Shown here: one piece after another, positions 1 through 10,509 of the stretch
Numbering within the stretch: position 1 is the first letter of the stretch
Layout: every line of letters begins with the position of its first letter
Assembly: GCA_014529385.2 (NCBI GenBank)
Contig: CM043951.1
Span: forward strand, 109,404,469 to 109,468,468
Origin: Adiantum capillus-veneris
Lineage: Eukaryota > Streptophyta > Polypodiopsida > Polypodiales > Pteridaceae
Length of the DNA stretch: 64,000 bases
Reading direction: 5' to 3'
The notes under the pieces: model-generated
Databases searched by the model: none
The model's input: only the letters and a program-made list of their open reading frames with translations
Told to the model about the DNA's origin: nothing
Translations under genes and position numbers: made by a program

Positions 1-1020
1 AAATGCGAACGTTCAGACGAACATTCGCTTGACCTCTCTCGAAGGAGTCGTGCAAGGGTTTAATGTTCGGCTTACCGCTCTTGAAAATACAACTTAGTCG
101 ACGACTGTGCGTATTTTTGAGAACGATACCAATCTCCAGCAACTGCGGGCTTAGATTGTTGCTTTTGGGCGCTCGCAAGGTGGTCCTACTGCCACGATTC
201 TGTACCAAATCCCCAAGTTCTCAGAGGAATAGATGGAGTGTACGGAACTGGCCGTAAATAATTGGCTTCATCAGTAGACCACGTATTTTGATCTCCATGG
301 GGAGCATGATGAACGGAGGATTCAGACGATTCATCTGTATCTGTGCTGTAAGGCGCTTACTTGGTGGCGCGGCATGACAGAGAAGCCTACGGTGTGGGTT
401 GACTTCTGTGTGAAATTTTGGTTGACTTCACCAAAATGGATCCTTTGAAATCTTATGCAAAATTGCAAAGTCTTTTGATGAAGACTTTGTCTTTTGATAA
501 ATATACGACAGTTTTCAAGGAAGCGCTCACCTTCTGCAAGGTGGGCTCTACTCATGCTGTGCACATCTATTTGTTGGGTCTACAAGAAGACTATCGCTGG
601 GCCTTGATCAAAGATAAAGCCCCGACAAACGTCAAGGATGTAGTGGCAAAGGCTAGGTTGTTCCATTTAATAAATTGAGCGAATTATAAGAAGAAAAGAA
701 GTTCAGACCACCAATCCGGCAAGGGGGCTTTGACGAAGCGACCTCGATTCCAGCAAAGGTCAATTGGCCGTCGAGACCTTCTTAGGAGAAGAACAAAGCC
801 AAGAATGTTGCTATTGTTGATGTAGTGAATAAGGGGGCTTGCTTCAGGTGTGGCCAGAGGGGCTACCAAATCAAAGATTGACCCAAGAAGAAGCCCAAGA
901 AACCGCAAGGTCGTCCTTCGGTTCAGATTCATGAGATCACAAGTAACTCTGATGTTATTTAAGTTGAAATCCATCACTTAGCACACAGTTCATGCACTAA
1001 TTGTACTTTTGGCACCAAAG
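1..1020 (+). pseudogene. Ty3/gypsy copy A: gag remnant
   Basis: Decayed capsid/nucleocapsid part of a plant Ty3/gypsy retrotransposon that runs off the left window edge, so its 5' LTR is not visible. The readable stretch at about 418-678 looks like the C-terminal half of a retrotransposon gag domain. At about 840-885 a zinc knuckle is recognisable as CFRCGQRGYQIKD, but its histidine is replaced by tyrosine and a stop codon falls where the last cysteine should be. It is followed by a basic lysine-rich stretch. Gag would form the virus-like particle and package RNA; this copy cannot. The assignment rests on the zinc-knuckle spacing and on the protease and RT remnants directly downstream. Confidence 0.7.
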
Positions 1021-1410
1021 TGTTGGATAAGCACGATCTTCTCCGTTTCCCCGGAAAGGTCAATGGTTACGACGTGACCGTACTCCTTTATATTGGAAGC
1101 TCACACAATTTTGTGGATGCAAAATTGGTGCAGAAATTGCGACTGCAGACGCGAGACAGTGACCATAAGTATCACGTGAAGATGGATCGTGACAAGGATA
1201 CGAATTTATGGAATCAGATGGTTCCTGATTTGACACTCGAGCTAGCTAGTCACAAAGAGAACCTGGTTTTCAACATTATGTGCCTAGACAAAGCAGATGT
1301 TATTCTAGGATTCCATGGTTTTATGATAAACAAGAGACATTGGAAATGTTTAAGGATACAAAATCTTTTGCTATTGACTTTAATCAATACCATTTTCTTG
1401 GTTTGGTTCA
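1021..1410 (+). pseudogene. Ty3/gypsy copy A: aspartic protease domain, inactive
   Basis: About 130 residues resembling the retropepsin-like protease domain of plant Ty3/gypsy elements. The flap side is recognisable (VNGYDVTVLLYIGSSHNFVD), but the catalytic Asp-Ser-Gly triplet reads Tyr-Ile-Gly, so the active-site aspartate is lost. The same substitution is in copy B (17969-18363), so it predates the duplication of this segment. The frame ends at a TAG at about 1411, also shared with copy B. In an active element this enzyme cleaves the Gag-Pol polyprotein. A one-base loss in the DVILG-PWF region (about 1308-1315) makes this copy's frame differ from copy B. Confidence 0.72.
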
Positions 1411-1413
1411 TTA

Positions 1414-2547
1414 GTGATTGATACTTCTATCATTGAATTTTGTAAAAATGTTTCATGTTCTTCTGTTGAACTTCGGGATTCCGATGAATCCAACCTTATC
1501 CAAGAAATCATGACTGATTTCCAGGATGTTTTTCTTGATGATCTATCTCCTAGCTTACTGTCTTCGAGAAGGGTAGATCATGCCATTGAGTCGGTGGTTG
1601 GTAGTCAGCCTTTCTCAAAGCAACCCTATTGGTTTAGTAAAACCGAGGAGGACGAGATTCAGCGACAGCTGAAAGATTATCTCGACAGGGGTTTTGTTAC
1701 TTTCTCGAAAGAAAGATAACACTATGTGCTTTTGCGTGGATTACCAGGGGTTGAACAAGCTTATTGTCAAGAATAAGTATCCGTTCCCGTGTATGGACGA
1801 TCTGATAGATCGACTCCGTGGAGCTTTGTATTTTACGAAGATAGACCTGCGATCAAGCTATCATTAGATACGAATCAAACTAGAGGATGTTTCTAAAACA
1901 GGTTTCCATACGCGTTATGGTCACTGTGAATTTTTGGTCTTCCCTTTGGTTTCACCAATGCTCTAGCTACGTTTCAGCAGATGATGAATGATCTACTAAG
2001 GCCGTTTCTAGGCAACTTTGTTGTTGTATTTCTTGGTGATATCTCGATTTACAACCGAAGTTTGTCTGAGCATTTGGTGCGTATACGCACTGTTCTCGAG
2101 GTACTGAGAGCAGAGAAGATTTATGCTAAGGCTTCTAAGTGTGAATTGTTCAAGGAAGAGCTTTTGTATTTGGGTCATACTATTACTCGCGATGGAATTT
2201 GCGTCAACCTTGAAAAGTTGGATAAAGTACCAAATTGGCCTATTTTGAAGAATGTGTGCCAAGTAAAGTCTGTTTTAGGCTTTACAGGATTCTTTTGCAA
2301 ATTTATCAGGATTATTCTAAAGTTGATGCTTCGGTCACACAACTTCTAAAAGGACGGGTGAAAGGACCTAAGACTTAAGGTCCCCACTGTAAAGGTAATC
2401 CCCCTATTGTTTAGAATGAGCGTTTCGACGAGAGCTTCAAGATATTAAAACACTTGGTCACTACGGCACCAATATTGTACATTGTGGATCCTAGCAAACC
2501 ATTTGTAGTTGAAATGATTATGCGAATAGTGCGGTGTTGTGTCAGGA
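1414..2547 (+). pseudogene. Ty3/gypsy copy A: reverse transcriptase remnant, cut by PLE A
   Basis: Broken reverse-transcriptase domain. Recognisable pieces are an N-terminal segment (1414-1719), FCVDY...GLNKLIVKNKYPFP near 1733-1790, KIDLRSSYH near 1840, and the palm/connection segment at 1981-2349 (LSEHL...KCELF...LGHTIT). The catalytic Tyr-Leu-Asp-Asp box reads Phe-Leu-Gly-Asp, removing one metal-binding aspartate. The residues normally found between TFSK and the RKKD motif are deleted. Both lesions recur in copy B. Private lesions of this copy include a stop at about 1866 (CATTAG) and a one-base loss near 1945. At 2547/2548 the element is interrupted by the Penelope-like copy; the same position in copy B (19495/19496) continues into RNase H. 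Confidence 0.82.
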
Positions 2548-2580
2548 CCACAACCGTCAGACACTCTCGGAAACCTCTAC

Positions 2581-4224
2581 ATGGATGCACACCACAATAA
2601 CGGAGAAGGCCTCAACAATAGCATGGATTCGCCCACCGATAAGAATACGCCTAACCTCGATGACCCCTCTACCCCGCTAGATACCCCACCAGTCAACGAC
2701 CCACCCAATAACAATGCACACTTCATGGAGAATAACCTATCACTAGACCACATTACGCTCGACCCCTACAAAATTATGGATGACGACTTCGAGCAACTTT
2801 CGGAGGAATCTCTTGACTTCTCCCCCAACCCTCATCAAGCCGATCTTAGGGTAGAAGATTCACCCGTTTGCCTAGACCCAAACCCCGACACGGAGCCCTT
2901 CCCTCCATACTCAAACCCTCCAAAGAAGTCCCAGTCCAAACTGCATATTACCCTCTCCACCATTAAAACCACACCCTCTTTACCTTCTTCAACCAAGGAG
3001 CTCCAACCACCCCCTCCCCCCACCTCGCCCAAACCCTTCCCTCGCTCTCTTTCAAAACCCAAAGTGTTCGATGATATCATTAATCTCTCCCTGCTTGAAT
3101 TTACCAAGCTACACAAAAAGCTAGCCAAAGCCTCTACCTACACCGCACACCTAACGGAACTACACAAAAATAATGCCAATCCCAATAGCCTAAACATGAA
3201 ACCGCCTCGTTTGCAACTAGAAGATACCCAAGCTCAAGCCCTTCTTAACTCCAAGTTCACCGCCCTCACAATCCAATATCAACTAGATTGCACTTTTGCC
3301 CTCATCCAAGCACAAAAATTCCTTGTTCAAAACCTCCAAACGATAGTGGATGATTACCACCTTGCAGTAGAAAGCCGCCTCACAGACCTCGTCAACAAGC
3401 TTTCTACTATTACTTTACCCCGTTTAGCCTCTGGAGATTGGCTCCAATACCTAACCAAATGGAAGGACACCTCCGTCCAACTCTTCCTCTCTCAAATGCA
3501 ATCCTTTATAGTAGACTCCCATTTGGCCTCCACCAAAGAAGAAGAAGCGTTGAAAACTAGAAAGCGCACCATCTCCACCTTGAAAGAAACTATCGCCCAC
3601 CTCCCTAAGGAGCAAACCATCAAGGAGCTCATAGAACTAGCAGTGAGCAAACATTTCCAATCTCTCCCTCTCATTAAACCCTCTATCTATACATCCATCA
3701 CCACTAAAACCCATCTCACCAACACCCATCTCACAAAATCATTAAAAAACCATGCCCCGGCCAAAGCTCCCTTTTACCCCCCTAGAACCTCTCTCTCCTC
3801 ATCCTCCCACCTTACACACCCTCCATCATCCCACATCAAAACCTTCAAAAAGACCCTGAAGACCTTCACAATCCCAACCCTCAAAAAACAAGAACCACCC
3901 CACTCGCCTCCCCATTCCCCGCCCTCCACAAAACCCTTCTTTTACTCCCCTCCGAATAAGCCTACGACAAACCCAAAATACCCTCTCAATCGCATTCACA
4001 ACCTCTTCACACCAATTATCCCTTCTTCCTCCAATCCTAAACAAAAACCTAAGCGTTTCCCCTATAACAAACTAACCAAACCTCCCAATCATTCTCATGA
4101 TGGCGAAGACAACGACAACACCAACCGCCACCGCAACAACACCAACCGCGACGACGACAACTGCAACAACAACCACAAGCGTACCTACAAAGATTTGGGA
4201 AAAGGAAAAGGGAGGAGGGATTAG
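2581..4224 (+). CDS. Penelope-like element copy A: ORF1, proline-rich protein
   Basis: Open frame of about 547 residues from the first in-frame ATG (MDAHHNNGEG). The composition is unusual: an acidic, Asp/Asn/Pro-rich N-terminus, a helical middle section (about residues 170-370, rich in Leu, Lys, Gln and Glu and possibly coiled-coil), then a basic Pro/Ser/Thr/Lys-rich tail ending in an Asn/Arg/Asp repeat. I recognise no enzymatic domain. Penelope-like elements without endonuclease commonly carry an upstream ORF of unknown, possibly RNA-binding role, and the position fits that. The frame overlaps (4097-4224) a second frame shifted by one base, which continues toward the RT. In copy B most of this ORF is deleted (the equivalent of about 2863-4724). 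Confidence 0.6.
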   Translation: MDAHHNNGEGLNNSMDSPTDKNTPNLDDPSTPLDTPPVNDPPNNNAHFMENNLSLDHITLDPYKIMDDDFEQLSEESLDFSPNPHQADLRVEDSPVCLDPNPDTEPFPPYSNPPKKSQSKLHITLSTIKTTPSLPSSTKELQPPPPPTSPKPFPRSLSKPKVFDDIINLSLLEFTKLHKKLAKASTYTAHLTELHKNNANPNSLNMKPPRLQLEDTQAQALLNSKFTALTIQYQLDCTFALIQAQKFLVQNLQTIVDDYHLAVESRLTDLVNKLSTITLPRLASGDWLQYLTKWKDTSVQLFLSQMQSFIVDSHLASTKEEEALKTRKRTISTLKETIAHLPKEQTIKELIELAVSKHFQSLPLIKPSIYTSITTKTHLTNTHLTKSLKNHAPAKAPFYPPRTSLSSSSHLTHPPSSHIKTFKKTLKTFTIPTLKKQEPPHSPPHSPPSTKPFFYSPPNKPTTNPKYPLNRIHNLFTPIIPSSSNPKQKPKRFPYNKLTKPPNHSHDGEDNDNTNRHRNNTNRDDDNCNNNHKRTYKDLGKGKGRRD

Positions 4225-4227
4225 GGC

Positions 4228-5861
4228 CTTCTTTCCAACTTCTTGGTTACACTTGCTTTTCAGCAAGCCCCCCCTCTTCCCTTATCTTTGGATAAACACT
4301 CAACGCTCTCTCTCTTCCATCTCTACCTCACCACCTTCTATCCTATCCTTTTTCAACGGAGCTCCCAACATCCCTCTTAGGAAACATTCCACAAATAGAG
4401 GAAGGAAGAGGCATAAATTTTGGCTTCCACTCATAAATCCGCACGCCTACAAACTTATAGTTTTTGGTAAGCTCTCTTCATGCACCTTGGTCAATAACCC
4501 TTGTTCTAACTTTGTTCATAATCTCACCTCCCGTCCCCTCTCTATCGACGAAAAGAAATGCTTAGATCTAGGACTTAAATACATCCCCCCTCCCCCTAAC
4601 CCCCCTGCGGAACTCATTATCAAAGCCCATAACTCCTTGGTGAGAAGATTACAACTCAGAATGGTTTTTCAATCTTCTACGTCCGACAAAAACCCCCCCT
4701 TTTCAAAACCCCTAACCCCTCTTGGATACCCCCCTCTTTAGATCCTACACTAGAGGGGATCAGATCCCTTAACCTCATAAATCTCAAAGATACACTTGGA
4801 CACTACAAAACTTCGCACTCAAAATTTCCCAAATTTGTCAAGCGTGCCCTTGAAACCCTTTCAACGGACTACACAATAGTCATTAAACCGGCGGATAAAA
4901 ATCTAGGTCGTACCATCTTATGACGGGAATGGTATGAACAAGAAGCCCTTAGACAACTCAATGATCCCTCCACATACCAACCCCTAACCCCACAACCACA
5001 TAATTACCTCGCCTCCTTACTCCACTCCATCACCCTCACATACACTCTCCTCACCATAGATGAAGCCACCTTTATCCTCACACCACTCCATAAACCCTTC
5101 AAACCCTGTCCTATCCAATTTCTCCCTAAGTTACACAAACCTGTACTTGTAGCCCGTCCTATTTGCTCTTACCGTGGGTACTTGTTTGAAAATGCTTCCA
5201 AATGGCTACACTTCCAACTTTATCCTGTCCTCCTTTCACAAAAACAACACCTCAAAGACTCGCTATCCCTCATCATCGATCTCCACTCCAAGACCTTCCC
5301 CCCCCATTGTCTCCTTTTTACCTTCGATGTGACCTCGCTCTACCCCAGCATCCCTATGACTGAGGGACTCATAGCCCTCAGAAGCACCATTACTAATTTC
5401 TTCGACACCCCAAAAATAGAGTTAATCATCTTACTTGCCACCCTTATTCTATCACACCATAATCTTTGCTTCAAAGATAAAGTAGGGAAGCAAATTAAGG
5501 GCACTGCAATGGGATCCAATTTCGCAGTGGTTTATGCTTGCCTTTTCCTCTGCCACCTAGAAAACCACTCTCTACTTAGCTCTAGCCCGAACTTAGCTTA
5601 TTACAAGAGATTCATAGATGATGCCTTCTAGGTCTGGACGGTCACTTACCAAAGCTCTCGCTTCTTACGCCGTTCCTTTAGAAGAACATATAGTGATCTC
5701 ACCCATCATATCCACTTTTGAAGCAACCATCCTAGATGTCCACTTCCACAAGGGACATACTTTCAACTTGTATGGTATCTTGGAGTCCAATTGTTACCAA
5801 AAGCCTCTCAGCCTTTATCAAGACAGAACTTAGACGCTATCTTATCAGGGAAAGCAATCCC
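4228..5861 (+). pseudogene. Penelope-like element copy A: reverse transcriptase, N-terminal and palm part
   Basis: Carries the N-terminal lead-in (to TAG at 4739-4741) and then, one base out of frame, the RT proper. Recognisable Penelope-class motifs are IVIKPADKNLG (about 4880), FLPKLHKP followed by RPICSYRGYLFENASKW (about 5120-5200), the first catalytic aspartate in TFDVTSLYPSIP (about 5320-5355), GTAMGSNFAVVYACLF (about 5500), and the catalytic box RFIDDAF (about 5610-5628). A TAG replaces the Trp codon directly after the box, an 11-bp deletion follows, and the thumb segment is shortened. A stop at about 4921 interrupts the early part. The reading is cut by the LINE at 5878. RT would copy the element's own RNA by target-primed synthesis; this copy is dead. 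Confidence 0.85.
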
Positions 5862-5878
5862 GATGGATTCTATCGTTT
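5862..5878. repeat. LINE target-site duplication, left copy
   Basis: GATGGATTCTATCGTTT here is repeated exactly at 12635-12651. PLE B has the same sequence once (about 16790-16806), with the flanking text uninterrupted, so it is the empty site. A T run (reverse of a poly-A tail) follows directly on the LINE side. Confidence 0.95.
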
Positions 5879-5884
5879 TTTTTT

Positions 5885-6021
5885 ATTTTAGAAAAAGATC
5901 CTTCTATTAGTTAATGAAAACTGCCCATAGGGCTACATCCACCTCTGCAAGAGAGGGCTACAACAAGCATGGTGGGGAGACTCTCCCAATGAAAAAACAG
6001 CATATGTACAATGGGGCTAAA
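5885..6021 (-). other. LINE 3' UTR
   Basis: Noncoding stretch between the ORF2 stop (about 6022) and the short A tail. I see no repeat or motif in it beyond AT-rich tail-proximal sequence. Confidence 0.6.
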
Positions 6022-9000
6022 TCAAGAGATGGGAGGAGGGAAAAGCCACACAGGTGGACAGTAGTGCCATCTGAGCACCCCCTGGACCATGGAGTAGAAC
6101 GGCCCAGGGCGCCAGAGTCGAAGGAAAGCCTCGCGGCGCTCCCGCATGCGGTCGGAGCTGACCTGTAGTCCCTCAAGCTGTCCTCTGAGAGTATGGATCA
6201 GCTCTAGCCAAAAGTCACGAACAGTCTCTGCTGGTGGTACAAGGCGAGCCTCAAAGATGCGGAAACAACGGGCCCGCCAGATGAACCAGAGAGCTAGGCC
6301 GCTGATGAGCTCCCAACACTCCGCTCTCTCACTGCTCCACTCCTGTGGAGTAAGGTCTGTAGCAGGCTGGAGTGTAGGTCGACCCCCCTGTATCACTATC
6401 ATCCTGCTGGTGGAAGATAGCTCAAACTGAAGTGCCGGGCCCGTGAGGGTGGACCAAGCCGCTGCCCCCCAAGTGTACTGTCGAGCCGTGGAGAGGGCAG
6501 GCATCAGCCGAAGAACTCGTAGCCACACCTGCTGGGCCGAGGGACAGTCCCAAAGACAGTGACGCTGACTCTCCACCAACTGGTCACAGGCTGTACATGC
6601 GGCCGAGAGACCGCTATGTACAAGCGAGCTCCCTACTGCTGTGGCTCTGTGTGCAACCAACCACTGGAACAAGGTGACGCGCCTCGGCTGTTTGGAGTCC
6701 CACAGCCTCTGCCAAAAAGCTGCCAAGAACTCAACTATGAGACCCTCCTCCTGCCAATGACGTGCTGCAGCGGGGCGGGCCTCACTCTGTGCTGCAAGTA
6801 TATGACGTCCAAGCCGAACAGTGTACTGAAAGAAAGGGACTCCTGGGCGGTCTATAGAAGAGAATGGGTCCCTCCATAGCCACTCACCAGGATCCCATTG
6901 TACTTGTGCCAGTGGACAGCACTCCCAAGCCCATAGCCTCCAGTGTCCTGTCTCAAGAGCTGCTGGGTCAGGGTCTATGACGCAAGTCCTCCCACAGATG
7001 CCCACAGCTCGGATCCTCTGGAAACAACACTCTGCTACCTGCGGGGCCTCTACTGCAACTCTCTGTAGTCGTCCCCCACCCTGAAGCTCGAAGAACAGGG
7101 CTGGGACAGTCTCTGAGCAAGCCCTGACTGAAATGAGAACCTCCAGTCGTGTGAAGGCTCCCATCCACCGGGGTGCCACTGGCTCGAGAGGCGTGAGCCA
7201 GTCAGCTGCAACTGACTCTGAGATGTCCTGACACATGCTCTGAACCCCTCTCATGCCCTGTAGCTGGACAACCTGCACCTCCTCTGGCAAACCTGTGAAC
7301 TCTAGCCAGTCACCTAGAGAGCGCGCTAGACCTGCTACCATGGGACCCCAAGAAACATGAGGCCTACTCCCAACCAAGTGGCCTCGCTGAGTGCTAACCA
7401 TGGGGTTCCAGACGAGGGGCTGCCGTAGGCGCTCCTCCGTGCACGTCGGCTGTCTCTGCTCTAGGCCACGCTGTAATAGCTCCCAAGAACGAAGCAGACT
7501 CACAGCGAATCGGTCCTCCAGTCTCCTGCTCAAACCAACTCGTCGCAACTCTGTAAAGATCCATCTGGTCGAAGGTTGCCAAGGGCCTCCTGACTGAGGC
7601 ACCCTGGCACGAAGCCTCTGCAACAAGAACTCCTTCCAGGGCTCCTCGCCTGGAAGAAGTCCTTTGACGACGAACTTCCCAAGAAGGGCTCTGCTCTGCT
7701 GTGCTGGATCAATGATCCCAAGCCCTCCCTGAGAACAAGGAAGTGTGATGACCGACCAAGCCACCTTGGCTTGGGCAATCTGAGTGTCGCGACCTGACCA
7801 AAGGAAGTTCCTGATCAGCCTCTGTACCTGGCTGATGCAAGAACTCGAGAAGATCCAGCAAGAAGTGATGTACCACATAGTCGCCAACAACACCTGGTTG
7901 GCAACTACTACTCTACCAGCCAGCGAAAGTCGGGCTGAGCTCCAATGTAACAGCTTTCTCCTGATGGACAGGAGAAGAGGAGCAATCTGCTGCTCGGGGG
8001 ACAAATCCAAACCAACCTGACAACCCAAGTACCGAACTGCAGTCCCTGGAGGAATCCACCTGAAACCCTCTCCTGGCATCCAATCTGGCACAGGAGCACT
8101 ACCAACCGAGAAAGCCACTGTCTTTCTCCAGTTGATCAGTGCGCCCGATGCACACCAGAAGGTCTCCAAAGCTTGCCCACATCTGTGTAAATTGGCCTCC
8201 TGGCCCTCTAAGTACAAGGCTGAGTCGTCGGCAAACTCAGCGTCCAGAAGCTCATCTCCCCGTAGAGGGAGTGCTAAGCCCCTCAAACCAACCTGCTGTG
8301 ACACCAAAAATCTGCTCATCGCCTCCGCATAGAACAGAAAGAGAAAGGGGGCAAGAGGACAACCCTGTCTGACCGATCGTGTGAGCATGAAGCGCTCACC
8401 TCTACCTCCTGCCAAAAGCACCTGACTGTGAGCCTGTCTGTACAAAGCTGACACCCCTCTGATCCAAGCCTCTGAGAAGCCCATCCTGCGTAGCGTGCCC
8501 TCTAGAAAGTCCCAGTCGACTCTGTCGTATGCCTTCTCAAAATCGAGAAGAAGAATCACAAGGTCCTCCCCATGGAGCCGTGCAAGGGCAGAAGCCTCCC
8601 AAAAAGTGAAGATGTTGTCGAGGATACTGCGTTCCTTGACAAAACCTGTCTGAGTCCCATGTATAAGGCTCTCCAAAAGTGGCTGAATCCTCAAACTCAG
8701 AGCCTTGGCAAGAATTTTGTAGGCTGAGTTGAGAATGGTGATGGGGCGCCACTGTCGAATCTCATCCAAGGAGCCACCCTCCTTTGGAATGAGGTAAATC
8801 AGGCCCTCACTCATGCTATCCGGCATCACTCCTGTGTGCAGAATGTACTGAAAGGCACTACAAAGATCTGGGCCAAGCAGGTCCCAGTACTCCAAGAAGA
8901 AGTTGGGAGTCAGCCCATCCTCACCTGGACAGCTACCACGAGGGAGGGCCCTAAGAGCCGTGTGCAGCTCCTCAAGCTGAAGAGGTAACTCAAGCCTCTG

Positions 9001-10339
9001 CTGCATCTCCTGAGTCACAAGACAGGGCATCTGTGCCCAAACCTGCTCCCTGCATACATCCTGTCTCTCTGACTCGGGCTTAGCCGACAGTAGCTCACGG
9101 TAAAAGTCAGTAGCGACTGCACGCATATCCTCAGGCTCACAAACAACTGACCCATCGGGTCTCCTCAATTGATTGACCTTGGCATGCGAGTGCCGAGGTC
9201 CCACTGTCTCAAAAAAACCACCTGTCACCCTGTCACCCACCTGAGTCCACTGAGATGCTTGTCGATGAAAGGCAAACTCATGGCGCCTCTCCTCTGTGCA
9301 AGCAAGCTCCTGTCGAGCCTGCTGTAACTGCTCCTCCAACCATGGACTGTCTGGATGCTGCTCCTGCATCCTCTGTAGTGAAGCAATGCCTCGTCTGAGA
9401 CGCTGCTCCTCCTCTCTCGCTGCAGCCCGTCGAGCCAGAGACTCCTGGAGAAAGAAGTGGCTAAGCTGAGCTAGGCCTGAGGCCACTCTGTCTGCAGGTG
9501 GAGCCTGGCTGTCCATGCCCTCTGTCCAAAGAGCCTCGACCCTCTCTCTGAGTGCTGAGTGCAACAAGACCCGCTCTGGGATGCGAAGCATCGTGCTCCC
9601 ACTCCTCTGCCTATCTGCCACTGTGAGAATCACTGGTGCATGGTCCGAGAAGGATGTCCCTGCCAGGATGCCCACTGATCCCCCCAAGTCACTGAAGTGG
9701 TCACTAGTGTAGAAGCGATCTATGCGCGATAGATTCACTCCTCCCACTCTGCGGTCCGATCTAGAGAAGGCAAGACTCTCTGGAGGCCTCACAAAGCCAG
9801 AATGCTGCCATGTATCCGAGACCCTCAGCGTCATACAAAACCTCTCCCAATCTGCTAACTCGACTCCATGCACAGTAGCATGGCTGCCTCCGATCCTGTC
9901 AGAAGGGTCCTCCAACATGTTGAAGTCCCCTCCTACACACCACTGGTCAACCTGTGGCAAAGACTCAACAATCTGTGACCAAAACTCTGCACGAGCACTC
10001 GCCACATTGGGCTCATAGATGTTCAGGAAACCCACAAGGCTACCCTGAACCTGCATAGTAATCCACTGAGCCCTGCCTGGTACAATAATCCCTCTGCCCA
10101 CAATGGCCTGCTGTAGTGAGTCCTCAATAGTCATACATACCCCACCCTGGATGCCTCTAGGTCCAAAAGCAGCTGACCAAAAGGTATCATAGCGTCCACG
10201 CAAAATCTGACCACATCGCCGAATGCGGCTCTCAGACAAATGGTGCTCCTGAAGCATAAGGAGATCAATCTCTCCTCCCACAAGGCAACTGAAACTGGGG
10301 CCCACCTAGTCCCTGCACGTTCCACGAGACGATCCTCAT
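6022..10339 (-). pseudogene. LINE ORF2: endonuclease / reverse transcriptase
   Basis: Long frame (1,427 residues from 10305) plus a frame-shifted N-terminus. The natural start is probably the ATG at 10339-10337, which opens with the endonuclease signature MRIVSWNVQGLGGP, but that frame ends within about 25 codons, so a small deletion or shift disrupts the start. Numbered from 10305, the endonuclease shows LLMLQEHH (residues 15-22), the catalytic GGDFNM (125-130) and SDHAPVIL (220-227). The RT shows LDFEKAYDRVDW (587-598), RQGCPL (646-651) and the catalytic FADD (691-694). A C-terminal Cys/His finger (CTACD...HCLWDC) and a typical LINE tail (ALWFIWRARCFRIF) follow. The encoded enzyme nicks target DNA and reverse-transcribes the LINE RNA. 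All catalytic residues are present; only the N-terminus is broken. Confidence 0.92.
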
Positions 10340-10509
10340 GGGGAGCGAGAGAGAACAGATGCTGCCGCAGCAGCAAGACGAGCTATCTTCGAAGCAGGCT
10401 TGGATGGGGAGTAATCCGCATCCGAGCGTCCTCTAGATAGGCGAGATTGCAGTGAGTGCCTGGTCCAAGCCCAAGCAGAGCGAGCCGTGCGTAAAGCAAC
10501 CTCCTTTGT

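Larger units (their letters stand above)
1021..2547 (+). repeat. 1,527-bp direct repeat, left copy
   Basis: This stretch of the gypsy element recurs at 17969-19495 in the same orientation and with the same length. The two copies differ by a few percent by eye. They flank the tandem Penelope-like copies exactly: the left copy ends where PLE A starts, and the right copy begins where PLE B ends. Confidence 0.85.

Noticed and set aside
4072-4266. Val/Ala-rich minus-strand frame opposite PLE ORF1
   Set aside because: Antisense of an Asn/Asp/Thr codon repeat; no independent support.
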